Below are positions 16,314-24,217 of a stretch of 64,000 nucleotides of DNA, piece by piece. The stretch lies in contig CBDFFQ010000001.1 of NCBI GenBank assembly GCA_965246835.1, positions 1,116,001 through 1,180,000 on the forward strand. Reading direction: 5' to 3'. The notes beneath the pieces were generated by a model. It did not search any database, had not been told where the DNA came from, and worked only from the letters and a program-made list of their open reading frames with translations. Every line of letters starts with the position of its first letter. Position 1 is the first letter of the stretch. A program made the position numbers and the translations under genes. The stretch comes from JANPPS01 sp965246835 (GTDB taxonomy: Bacteria > Pseudomonadota > Alphaproteobacteria > Acetobacterales > Acetobacteraceae).

Positions 16314-17713
16314 TGCGCGGCGACCGCCGGGGCTCGGATCGGGGCGCGCCGGGCCTTCAGTTCCTCGGAGACCAGGAAGGCGAGTTCGAGCGATTGCTCG
16401 GCGTTGAGCCGCGGGTCGCAGAAAGTCTCGTAACGGCCGCCGAGGTCCGCCTCCGTCAGGCGATGCGCGCCGCCCACGCACTCCGTCACGTCCTGCCCGG
16501 TCATCTCGACATGCACGCCCCCGGCCCAGGTGCCGGCCTCGGCATGGGCGTCGAAGAAGCCGCGGACCTCGGCGAGGATGCTGTCGAAGCTGCGGGTTTT
16601 CACCGGGTTGGCGTTGCTGCTCGAGGTCGAGATCGTGTTGCCGTGCATGGGGTCGCACAACCAGACGACTTGCGCGCCCTCGGACTGCACGGCGCGCAGC
16701 AGGGGCGGCAGCTTGCGCTGCACGTGGGCGGCGCCCATGCGACTGATGAGCGTGAGCCGGCCGGGCTCGTTCTTCGGGTTGAGGGTCGCGATCAACTGCA
16801 GCAGTTGCGCGATCTCGGTGGTGGGGCCGACCTTGATGCCGATCGGGTTCTGCACGCCGCGCAGGAACTCGACATGCGCGCCATCCGGCTGCCGCGTGCG
16901 ATCGCCGATCCAGAGGAAGTGGGCGGAGCACGCGTAGTAATCGCCGGATGTGCTGTCGATCCGGGTCAGCGCCTGTTCGTAGGGGAGCAGCAGCGCCTCG
17001 TGGCTCGTGTAGAAATCGGTCTCGCGGATCTGCGGCGTGTTCAGGCTGCTCATGCCGCAGGCGGCCATGAACGCAAGGGTCTCGTCGATGCGGGCGGCGA
17101 GGTCCTGGTATTTGGCGGCGAGCGGCGAGCGCGCGGCGAAATCGAGGTTCCAGCGATGGACCTCGTGCAGATCGGCATAGCCGCCATTGGCGAAGGCGCG
17201 CAGCAGATTGAGGGTGCCGGCGGATTGGAAGTAGCCGGTTTCCATGCGGGCCGGGTCCGGGATGCGGGCCTCGGTGGTGAAGGCCGGGCCGTTCACGATG
17301 TCCCCGCGATAGGAGGGCAGGGTCTGGCCGTCCTGCGTTTCGGTGTCGGAGCTGCGCGGCTTCGCGAACTGCCCGGCCATCCGCCCCATCTTCACCACCG
17401 GCACGCTGGCGCCGAAGGTGAGCACCACGGCCATCTGCAGCAGCACGCGGAACGTGTCGCGGATGACGTTGGCGGTGAAGTCCCCAAAGCTCTCGGCGCA
17501 ATCGCCGCCTTGCAGGACGAACGCCTTGCCTTGCGCGGCGAGGGCCAGCGCCTCCTTCAGGCGCCGCGCCTCCCCGGCAAAGACGAGGGGCGGGTATTTG
17601 GAAATCTGCTGCTCGGTGGCTTCAAGGCGGGCGGCGTCCGGGTAGGTGGGCGCCTGGTGCACGGGATGGGCGCGCCAGCTGCCGGGTGTCCAGACGGGGA
17701 CGGGGTGGGTCAT
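16310..17713 (-). CDS. Class II 3-deoxy-7-phosphoheptulonate synthase
   Basis: DAHP synthase of the plant-like class II, 467 residues, condensing PEP and erythrose 4-phosphate at the start of the shikimate pathway. Class II marks are YPPLVFAGEARRLKEALA, LQGGDCAESF (metal-binding Cys), KMGRMAGQFAKPRS and LPSYRGDIVNG. Further residues are seen in HFLWIGDRTRQ and WLCDPMHGNT, with metal ligands His and Glu in VHVEMTGQDVTECVGG. It leads the operon that continues into pncB, nadE and gltX. No leader peptide or attenuator was found in the 136 bases upstream. Confidence 0.95.
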   Translation of the reverse strand: MTHPVPVWTPGSWRAHPVHQAPTYPDAARLEATEQQISKYPPLVFAGEARRLKEALALAAQGKAFVLQGGDCAESFGDFTANVIRDTFRVLLQMAVVLTFGASVPVVKMGRMAGQFAKPRSSDTETQDGQTLPSYRGDIVNGPAFTTEARIPDPARMETGYFQSAGTLNLLRAFANGGYADLHEVHRWNLDFAARSPLAAKYQDLAARIDETLAFMAACGMSSLNTPQIRETDFYTSHEALLLPYEQALTRIDSTSGDYYACSAHFLWIGDRTRQPDGAHVEFLRGVQNPIGIKVGPTTEIAQLLQLIATLNPKNEPGRLTLISRMGAAHVQRKLPPLLRAVQSEGAQVVWLCDPMHGNTISTSSSNANPVKTRSFDSILAEVRGFFDAHAEAGTWAGGVHVEMTGQDVTECVGGAHRLTEADLGGRYETFCDPRLNAEQSLELAFLVSEELKARRAPIRAPAVAAQ

Positions 17714-17849
17714 CGCAGTCGCTCCATGCGCGCCGAGGGGGCGCGGCCGAGCGGAGGGTTATCCCAGGATTTCGGGGCGGACGCTACCTGCACGGTTACG
17801 GGTGCTTTCAGCAGACGTTATGATAGACTGTCCGAGTTGAGAGGTCCGT

Positions 17850-18149
17850 ATGAGTGATGTTCCGGAGAACGTGACGCTCGAGTTGCTCGGGGGCTTGATC
17901 CGCAACGTGCTGTCGGAGCAGCGCGAGCTTCGTGCGGAGCAACACAAGCAGCTCCAGTTGCTGATGGCTCTGGTCGAGCAAGGGCGCCGGGCGGACCGAC
18001 ACCTTGCCGAGCTGAAAGACGACATCGAGCTTATGCTGAAGGCGGAGTTGATGGGCCGCCTGGGCAACTTCGAAACGCGATTCGAGGGCCGGCTGGACGA
18101 ATTAGACGGACAGATCGCAACTCTTACGAAATCCCCAACCCGGGGTTAA
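17850..18149 (+). CDS. Small coiled-coil hypothetical protein
   Basis: Protein of 99 residues, almost wholly helical and charged, with heptad-like text such as LIRNVLSEQRELRAEQHKQL and LAELKDDIELMLKAELMGRL. There is no signal peptide or membrane segment. It is monocistronic, divergent from the DAHP synthase gene and convergent with gor. Codon use matches its neighbours. A role as a small oligomeric scaffold is possible; nothing specific can be said. Confidence 0.6.
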   Translation: MSDVPENVTLELLGGLIRNVLSEQRELRAEQHKQLQLLMALVEQGRRADRHLAELKDDIELMLKAELMGRLGNFETRFEGRLDELDGQIATLTKSPTRG

Positions 18150-18165
18150 GCTGTATTGGGCGGCG

Positions 18166-19548
18166 CTATTCCGCCGCCTGCGCCAGCCCGGCCACCCGGG
18201 TGCGCGTCCGCATCGTCACGAACTCCTCCGCGCTGGTCGGATGGATGCCGATCGTGCGGTCGAAATCGGCTTTGGTCGCGCCGGCCGTCAGCGCCACGCC
18301 GATGCCCTGCATCATCTCCGGCACGTCATCGCCCAGCATGTGCACACCCAGCACGCGCTGGCTGGCCTGGTCCACCACCATCTTCATCAGCGTGCGCCGG
18401 TCACGGCCGGACAGGACATGGCGCATCGGCTTGAAGTCCGCGACATAGATATCCACCGGGCCGTGGGAAGCGGCCTGCTCTTCCGTGAGGCCGATCGTGG
18501 CCAGCGGCGGGTTGCTGAACACGGCGGTGGCGACGGGGGTCATGGACCAGGTGCGAGGCTTCCCCTTGCCGAACAGGCGATCCGCCAAGTGGTGCCCCTC
18601 CGCAATCGCGACCGGGGTGAGGTTGAGCTTGTTCGACACATCCCCGATGGCGAAGATGTGGGCGTGGTTGGTGGTGAACTCCTCGTCCACCACGATGGCG
18701 CCCTTGGCATCGAGCTTCACCCCGGCGTGTTCGAGGCCCAGGCCCCCCGTCTTGGGCGCGCGGCCCACGGCGAAGAACACCAGATCCACCTCCATCGTGT
18801 GGCCGTTGGTGAGCGTGACGTGTCGCGCGTCCCCCCTGGCCTCGATCGCATGTACTGTCTGGGTGGGATGGAGCCGGATGCCGTCCTTGGTCATGGCGGC
18901 GGCCAGCGCCTCGCGCAGCTCATGGTCGAAGCCGCGCAACGGCAGCGGCTGGCGGAACACGACGTCCACCTCGGCGCCCAAGCCGTGGAAGATGCCGGCG
19001 AACTCGATGCCGATATAGCCGCCGCCGACCATCAGCACGCGCCGGGGCAACTTGGGGAGGGAAAAAGCCTGGTCGGAGACGATGCCGAGATGCATGCCCT
19101 CGATCGGCGGCTGGATCACGGGATGGCCGCCGACGGCGATCACGATCCGCTCCGCACTCACGGCGGTGCCGCCGACATCCAGCGTGTGCGGCCCGGTGAA
19201 GGTGGCGCGCGCCTCGTGCATGATCACGCCGCTGCCGCCCAGCATGGTGCCGTAGATGCCGCGCAACCGGGCGAGCTCGGCATCCTTGATGGCGATCAGG
19301 CTCGCCCAGTCATGGTGCCCGGCGTGGCTGTCCCAGCCGAAGCCGCGCGCATCCTCCGCCAGCCGGCCATATTCCGCCGCCTGCACCATCATCTTCTTCG
19401 GTACGCAACCGAGGTTCACGCAGGTGCCGCCCCATTGCGCATCCTCCGCAATCCCAACCCGCGCCCCATGCCCGGCCGCGATCCGCGCGCACCGCACGCC
19501 GCCGGAGCCGCCGCCGATCACGAACAGATCGTAGTCGTAGGCGCTCAT
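18166..19548 (-). CDS. gor: Glutathione-disulfide reductase
   Basis: FAD-dependent pyridine nucleotide disulfide oxidoreductase of 460 residues that keeps glutathione reduced. It shows the FAD motif VIGGGSGGVRCARIAA, the redox pair in WGGTCVNLGCVPKKMM, a second Rossmann motif VGGGYIGIEFAGI, and the C-terminal His-Glu dyad GIHPTSAEEFVTMR. The sequence HPTSAEEFVTMR fits glutathione reductase better than mercuric or lipoamide reductases. The start overlaps the gabD stop by four bases, forming a two-gene operon. Confidence 0.95.
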   Translation of the reverse strand: MSAYDYDLFVIGGGSGGVRCARIAAGHGARVGIAEDAQWGGTCVNLGCVPKKMMVQAAEYGRLAEDARGFGWDSHAGHHDWASLIAIKDAELARLRGIYGTMLGGSGVIMHEARATFTGPHTLDVGGTAVSAERIVIAVGGHPVIQPPIEGMHLGIVSDQAFSLPKLPRRVLMVGGGYIGIEFAGIFHGLGAEVDVVFRQPLPLRGFDHELREALAAAMTKDGIRLHPTQTVHAIEARGDARHVTLTNGHTMEVDLVFFAVGRAPKTGGLGLEHAGVKLDAKGAIVVDEEFTTNHAHIFAIGDVSNKLNLTPVAIAEGHHLADRLFGKGKPRTWSMTPVATAVFSNPPLATIGLTEEQAASHGPVDIYVADFKPMRHVLSGRDRRTLMKMVVDQASQRVLGVHMLGDDVPEMMQGIGVALTAGATKADFDRTIGIHPTSAEEFVTMRTRTRVAGLAQAAE

Positions 19549-21023
19549 GCGCCGATCCCGCCCAGGGCGATGTATTTTATTTCGAGGTAGTCCTCGATGC
19601 CATACTTGCTGCCTTCGCGGCCGAGCCCGCTGGATTTCATGCCGCCGAAGGGGGCCACCTCGGTGCTGATGATGCCCTCGTTCACACCGACGATGCCGTA
19701 TTCCAGCGCCTCCGCCACGCGGAAGATGCGGCCCACATCGCGGCTGTAGAAATACGCGGCCAGGCCGAATTCGGTGTCGTTGGCCATCTCGATCGCCTCG
19801 GCCTCATCGGTGAAGCGGAACAGCGCGGCGGCCGGGCCGAAGGTTTCCTCGCGGAAGATGTCGGCCGTGCGTGGGACGCCGGTGAGGATGGTGGGCTCGA
19901 AGAACGTGCCGCCCAGCGCGTGGCGCTTGCCGCCCAGCACGATTGTGGCGCCGCGGGCGGTCGCGTCCTGGATGTGCGCCTCCACCTTCTCGACCGCCTC
20001 CTGGTTGATCATGGGGCCCTGGGTCACGCCCTCGTCCATGCCGTTGCCGATTTTCAGCGCGGCCACGGCCACCTTCAGCTTGGCGGTGAACGCGTCGTAG
20101 ACGCCGTCCTGCACCAGCAGCCGGTTGGCGCAGACGCAGGTCTGGCCGGCGTTGCGGAACTTGCTGGCCATGGCGCCGATCACGGCCTGGTCCAGATCGG
20201 CGTCGTCGAACACGATGAAGGGCGCGTTGCCGCCCAGCTCCATGCTGGCCTTCTTTACCGTGGGCGCGATCTGCGCCAGCAGCTTGGCGCCGACCTCCGT
20301 GCTGCCGGTGAAGCTCAGTTTTCGCACGAGCGGGTTGGAGGTCAGCTCCCCGCCTGTGGGGCCGGAGGGGCCGGTGATGACGTTGCAGACGCCGGGCGGC
20401 ATGCCGGCGCGCTCCGCCAGCACGGCGATTGCCAGCGCGGAGAACGGCGTCTGGCTCGCGGGCCGGATCACCCCGGTGCAGCCCGCCGCCCAGCCCGGCC
20501 CGGCTTTCCGCGTGATCATCGCGGCGGGGAAGTTCCAGGGCGTGATGGCGGCGAACACGCCGATCGGCTCCTTGGTCACCAGGATGCGGCGGCCGGTTTG
20601 GTTCTGCGGGATGGTGTCGCCATAGACGCGCTTGCCCTCCTCCGCGAACCATTCGATGAAGCTTGCCGCATACGCGATCTCACCCCGGCTTTCCGCCAGC
20701 GGCTTGCCCTGTTCGGCTGTCATGATGAGCGCGAGGTCGTCGGTGTTCTCGATCATCAGGCTGAACAGCCGGCGCAGGATGGCGGCGCGCTCCTTGGCGA
20801 GCAGCTTGCGCCAGGCCGGGAAAGCGCGGGCGGCGGCCTCGATCGCGCGCCGTGTCTCGGCGGCGCCCAGGGCCGGGACGGTGCCGAGCGGCTCACCGGT
20901 CGCGGGGTTGCGCACGGTGAGTGTGGCGCCGTCATCGGCCTCGATCCACTTGCCATCGATGCAGCAGGCCTGGCGGAACAGGCTGGGGTCGCGGAGCGGC
21001 AACGGGGCGGTGGGGTTCAGCAT
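19545..21023 (-). CDS. gabD: Succinate-semialdehyde dehydrogenase family enzyme
   Basis: Aldehyde dehydrogenase of 492 residues oxidising succinate semialdehyde to succinate in GABA catabolism. Seen are the conserved FAAITPWNFPAAMITRK, the general-base Glu in SMELGGNAPFIVFDDADL, the nucleophile Cys in FRNAGQTCVCANRLL and the GabD-like ending. The cofactor segment reads GVIRPASQTPFSA where GabD usually has VLKPASQTP, so the conserved Lys is Arg. The start at 21023 (MLNPTAPLPLRDPSLFRQ) is chosen by homology-like length. It is coupled to gor by an ATGA overlap. Substrate is inferred. Confidence 0.87.
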   Translation of the reverse strand: MLNPTAPLPLRDPSLFRQACCIDGKWIEADDGATLTVRNPATGEPLGTVPALGAAETRRAIEAAARAFPAWRKLLAKERAAILRRLFSLMIENTDDLALIMTAEQGKPLAESRGEIAYAASFIEWFAEEGKRVYGDTIPQNQTGRRILVTKEPIGVFAAITPWNFPAAMITRKAGPGWAAGCTGVIRPASQTPFSALAIAVLAERAGMPPGVCNVITGPSGPTGGELTSNPLVRKLSFTGSTEVGAKLLAQIAPTVKKASMELGGNAPFIVFDDADLDQAVIGAMASKFRNAGQTCVCANRLLVQDGVYDAFTAKLKVAVAALKIGNGMDEGVTQGPMINQEAVEKVEAHIQDATARGATIVLGGKRHALGGTFFEPTILTGVPRTADIFREETFGPAAALFRFTDEAEAIEMANDTEFGLAAYFYSRDVGRIFRVAEALEYGIVGVNEGIISTEVAPFGGMKSSGLGREGSKYGIEDYLEIKYIALGGIGA

Positions 21024-21091
21024 CGGGAGATCTCCGGCACAATCGGGTCCCCGGAAGATAGGCGCGCCGGCGCCCGATGTCAGCGCCGGTC

Positions 21092-21685
21092 TCAGTGCAG
21101 CAGGACGGGTATCAGCGATCCCACCAGCAGCACGGCCATCACGACGTTGAAGGCCCGCATCCGCGCGGGATCCGTCAGCACGCGCCGCATCCCCTGCCCC
21201 ATCGCCGCCCACACGCCGACGGAGGGCAGGTTCACGACGCCGAACACGATCGCGACCGCCACGATCCCGGCCAAGGTCTGGGACGGCGCATAGACCGTGA
21301 CGGCCGTCAGCGCCATGGTCCAGGCCTTCGGGTTCACCCATTGAAAGGCGGCGGCCGCCAGGAAACTCATGGGCCGCCCGGCGCGCGCGGCCTCCCCGGG
21401 CGGCGGCGATGTCGCGATCTTCCAGGCGAGGTAGAGCAGGTAGGCGACGCTTGCGAATTTCAACGCGGTGTAGAGCACGGGCACCGCCGCAAACACCTGC
21501 GACAGCCCGGCGCCGACCAACACCGCCATAACCACGAACCCCAGCGCCACCCCCAGCATGTGCGGCACCGTCCGCCGCACGCCAAAATTGGCGCCGGACG
21601 CCATCAGCATCAAATTGTTCGGGCCCGGCGTGATCGAGGTCACGAAGGCGAAGGCGGCCAGCGCCAGCAACTGCTCATGGGTCAT
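21092..21685 (-). CDS. LysE family amino-acid exporter
   Basis: Six-helix translocator of 197 residues in the LysE/RhtB family. The signature SITPGPNNLMLMASGANFG is at about residues 17-35, with helices continuing through VALGFVVMAVLVGAGLSQVF and AYLLYLAWKIATS. It exports an amino acid or analogue. The divergent Lrp-family gene 72 bases away is the classic partner arrangement (as LysE/LysG or other exporters with Lrp regulators), so the exporter is probably induced by its own substrate. Confidence 0.9.
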   Translation of the reverse strand: MTHEQLLALAAFAFVTSITPGPNNLMLMASGANFGVRRTVPHMLGVALGFVVMAVLVGAGLSQVFAAVPVLYTALKFASVAYLLYLAWKIATSPPPGEAARAGRPMSFLAAAAFQWVNPKAWTMALTAVTVYAPSQTLAGIVAVAIVFGVVNLPSVGVWAAMGQGMRRVLTDPARMRAFNVVMAVLLVGSLIPVLLH

Positions 21686-21709
21686 GACGCAACCCTAGCG
21701 CGCTCGCCG

Positions 21710-21757
21710 CGCAATGTTCTTGCGATCCGCGGCGCTTCGATGGTTTGTTCGCAACAA
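21710..21757. promoter_or_regulatory. Two palindromes in the lysE/lrp divergent promoter
   Basis: CGCAATGTTCTTGCG (21710-21724, CGCAA/TTGCG arms) and TTGTTCGCAACAA (21745-21757, TTGTT/AACAA arms) lie in the 72 bases between the two divergent starts. The second ends at the base before the lrp ATG. Both share a TTGCG/CGCAA half-like element. They are candidate operators for the Lrp-family protein. Confidence 0.5.
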
Positions 21758-22210
21758 ATGGCGAAACTGGACCAGATCGACCGCAGGATCGTGCGCGAGC
21801 TCAGCCGCGATGGCCGGCTCAGCAACCTGTCGCTGGCGGAGCGGGTCGGCCTGTCGCCGTCGGCCTGTTTGCGCCGGGTGCAGGAGCTGGAGCGGTCGGG
21901 CGTGATCAAGGGCTATCGCGCGGTGCTGGACCGGGCGGCGCTGGATGGCGGGTTCATCGCCTACATCACCGTGGGCCTGGCGACCCACACCAAGGCGGCG
22001 CAAATGGCGTTCGAGCACGCGATGCAGGCGGCGGGCGAGGTGCTGGAGTGTCACAACGTGACCGGAACGGTCGAATACCTGCTGCGGGTGGAGGTGGCGG
22101 ATCTGCGCGCCTACAAGGCCTTCCATACCGACGTGCTGGGCACGCTGGACCAGGTGCGGTCACTCACGTCGTATATCGTGATGGGTTCGCCGAAGGATGA
22201 GCGGGCTTGA
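21758..22210 (+). CDS. Lrp/AsnC family regulator of the adjacent LysE exporter
   Basis: Regulator of 150 residues: N-terminal helix-turn-helix (MAKLDQIDRRIVRELSRDGR, then LSLAERVGLSPSACLRRVQE) and C-terminal RAM domain (VLECHNVTGTVEYLLRVEVA). The start at 21758 is chosen because it begins the AsnC consensus; the same frame extends far upstream over lysE without meaning. It is divergent from lysE, and two palindromes lie between them. Probable role: sensing an amino acid and controlling the exporter. Confidence 0.92.
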   Translation: MAKLDQIDRRIVRELSRDGRLSNLSLAERVGLSPSACLRRVQELERSGVIKGYRAVLDRAALDGGFIAYITVGLATHTKAAQMAFEHAMQAAGEVLECHNVTGTVEYLLRVEVADLRAYKAFHTDVLGTLDQVRSLTSYIVMGSPKDERA

Positions 22211-22212
22211 GC

Positions 22213-22623
22213 TCAGCCTGGCGGCGACGTTGCCGCATAGGTGAATGGGTGCCCGAAAAGCTTCGCGTCACGGGTGAGCAGCCGGGCGCCCTCCTCTTGC
22301 GCCTGGACCAGCAGCAATTCGTCGAAAGGATCCTTATGCGGCAGCGCGTGGATCAGTCCCGATGCGGCATGATGCGCCGTGAGCGGCAGCAACTCCCACC
22401 CCATCCGCCGCGCGAAAGTCACGATCGAGGCGGGGTCGACGGGACCTTTCCTCTCACCCGAGATGTCGAAGCTGTGCCATTTCAGCCGAAGCTCCCAGAT
22501 CGATACCGCGGATATCAGCATGCGGCCATCCGCTGCTGACATCGCTTGCCGGTCGGAACTCGATAGGGTGTCCGGACTGAGGGCCGTCCAGATGACGAAG
22601 TGGGTGTCGAGCAGCAGCCTCAA
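22213..22623 (-). CDS. PIN-domain toxin of a Phd/PIN module
   Basis: VapC-like ribonuclease of 136 residues. Acidic positions are visible in LLLDTHFVIW, AVSIWELRLKW and HKDPFDELLLVQAQ, and near the end LLTRDAKL. This is the PIN subgroup paired with Phd/YefM antitoxins. The start appears to be TTG at 22623, overlapping the antitoxin stop (TTGA). It is the last gene of a chain that includes glmU. It is convergent with the lrp gene, whose stop is two bases away. Confidence 0.85.
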   Translation of the reverse strand: MRLLLDTHFVIWTALSPDTLSSSDRQAMSAADGRMLISAVSIWELRLKWHSFDISGERKGPVDPASIVTFARRMGWELLPLTAHHAASGLIHALPHKDPFDELLLVQAQEEGARLLTRDAKLFGHPFTYAATSPPG

Positions 22624-22877
22624 TCGGCGATCCCGAGCACCTGCCGGCTGAAAGCGGGATCGTCGAAATCAGACCCGATGCTCACGGTGAGGCCATCGAG
22701 ACCCAATTCCTGGCGCAGGCTGGCCGCCCGGTCCAAATCCATGGCGGTGTCACTCTGCGCGGGAACAAGCTCCACGAACGGAAGCCCGTCCTGCGTCACG
22801 ATGACGCGCTCTCCCCGTGCAGCGGCAGTGGCGGCCTCCGTGAACCGAGCCTGGATCTCGCGGACGGACAAGATCAT
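22620..22877 (-). CDS. Phd/YefM-type antitoxin
   Basis: Antitoxin of 85 residues. The Phd/YefM DNA-binding fold is shown by SVREIQARFTEAATAAARGE and RVIVTQDGLPFVELVPA. The acidic C-terminus (SIGSDFDDPAFSRQVLG) would bind the PIN toxin. The ATG overlaps the glmU stop (ATGA), so the antitoxin has no room for its own ordinary promoter unless it lies within glmU. It ends inside the toxin start. Confidence 0.82.
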   Translation of the reverse strand: MILSVREIQARFTEAATAAARGERVIVTQDGLPFVELVPAQSDTAMDLDRAASLRQELGLDGLTVSIGSDFDDPAFSRQVLGIAD

Positions 22878-24217
22878 GAGCGGGCCTTCGGGACGAGTTG
22901 CGGAACCGTTGTAGCATTTTGCCGCGCCGCACGGAACGTCCCGGCCCGCCCCGGTTTGTCCACCTGCGCCGCCCGGCCGAACGCCATCGCGTCCGGCGCC
23001 ACGTCCCGCGTGATCACGCTGCCGGCCGCGACGAACGCGCCGTCCCCGAGCGACACCGGCGCCACCAGCACCGCGTTGCTGCCCACGAACACCCCGGCGC
23101 CGATCGTGGTGCGGTGCTTGGCGAAGCCGTCATAGTTGCAGGTGATGGTGCCCGCGCCGACATTGCTCCGGGGGCCGATCGTGCTGTCACCCAAGTAGCT
23201 CAAATGATTGGCCTTGGCGCCCTCCCCGAGGCTGGTGGCCTTCAGCTCCACGAAGTTGCCGACATGGGCGTGGTCGCCGATCGTGGTGCCGGGGCGGAGG
23301 CGGGCATAGGGGCCGATCAGGGCGTGGGCGCCGACATGACAGCCCTCGAGGTGGCTGAACGCGCGGATGGTGGCGCCGCTCTCGACAGTGACGCCGGGGC
23401 CGAACACCACGTGGGGCTCCACCACGACGTCTGGCGCCAGCGCGGTGTCGGATTGCAGGAACACAGTGCCGGGCGCCGTCAGCGTCACCCCGGCCTCCAT
23501 GGCGGCAAGGCGCAACCAGCCCTGCACCGTATGCTCGGCCTCCGCCAGTTCGGGGCGGGAGTTGATGCCGCGCAGCTCTTCCGCAGGCGCCTCGACGGCC
23601 GTGACACGGCGCCCCTCGGCTACGGCCAACGCCACGCAATCCGTGAGGTAATACTCGCCCTTGGGGCTCGGCTTGACCGCATGGAGCCAGCGGCGGAAAT
23701 CGCCGGAATCGGCACACAGCACCCCGGCGTTGCAGAGGCCTTCCGCACGCTCCGCCTCGGTCGCATCGGCATATTCCACGATCCGCTGGACGGCGCCGTG
23801 CTCGGAGATCACGCGGCCGTAGCGGCCGGGGTCCGCGGGGCGCATGGCGAGGAGGGCCAATGCCGTGCGGCCGTCCTGGCGCGCGGCCAGCAGGCGGCGG
23901 AGCGTGTCGGGGCGGATGAGCGGGTTGTCGGCATACAGCACCGCGACGTCGCCCTCGCCGAACAGGCTCTCGGCCTGCAGCGCGGCGTGGGCGGTGCCGA
24001 GGCGGTCATGCTGGATCACCGTGGCGTGGGGCTGCGCCGCTTCGGCGACGGCCTCCATACCCGGACCGGTCACCACGACGATGCGGTCGAACAGCCCGGT
24101 GCAGCTCGCGATCAGGTGCAGCAGCATGGGGCGGCCCGCGATGCGATGCAGGCATTTCGGCAGCGTAGACTTCATCCGGGTGCCGAGGCCGGCGGCCAGC
24201 AGGATCGCGGTGCTCAT
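22874..24217 (-). CDS. glmU: Bifunctional UDP-N-acetylglucosamine pyrophosphorylase / glucosamine-1-P acetyltransferase
   Basis: Protein of 447 residues making UDP-GlcNAc for peptidoglycan and lipid A. The N-terminal uridylyltransferase shows LAAGLGTRMKSTLPKCLH. The C-terminal left-handed beta-helix shows hexapeptide repeats and FVELKATSLGEGAKANHLSY, VGAGTITCNYDGFAKHRTTI. It is joined by ATGA overlaps to the peptide ABC transporter ATPase upstream and to the antitoxin downstream. Essential-gene status in other bacteria is well established. The usual neighbour glmS is not in the window. Confidence 0.96.
   Translation of the reverse strand: MSTAILLAAGLGTRMKSTLPKCLHRIAGRPMLLHLIASCTGLFDRIVVVTGPGMEAVAEAAQPHATVIQHDRLGTAHAALQAESLFGEGDVAVLYADNPLIRPDTLRRLLAARQDGRTALALLAMRPADPGRYGRVISEHGAVQRIVEYADATEAERAEGLCNAGVLCADSGDFRRWLHAVKPSPKGEYYLTDCVALAVAEGRRVTAVEAPAEELRGINSRPELAEAEHTVQGWLRLAAMEAGVTLTAPGTVFLQSDTALAPDVVVEPHVVFGPGVTVESGATIRAFSHLEGCHVGAHALIGPYARLRPGTTIGDHAHVGNFVELKATSLGEGAKANHLSYLGDSTIGPRSNVGAGTITCNYDGFAKHRTTIGAGVFVGSNAVLVAPVSLGDGAFVAAGSVITRDVAPDAMAFGRAAQVDKPGRAGTFRAARQNATTVPQLVPKARS

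Noticed and set aside
18156..18176. GGCGG...CCGCC inverted repeat between the small coiled-coil gene and gor
   Set aside because: Short, without a T tract, and partly inside gor; not enough to call a terminator.
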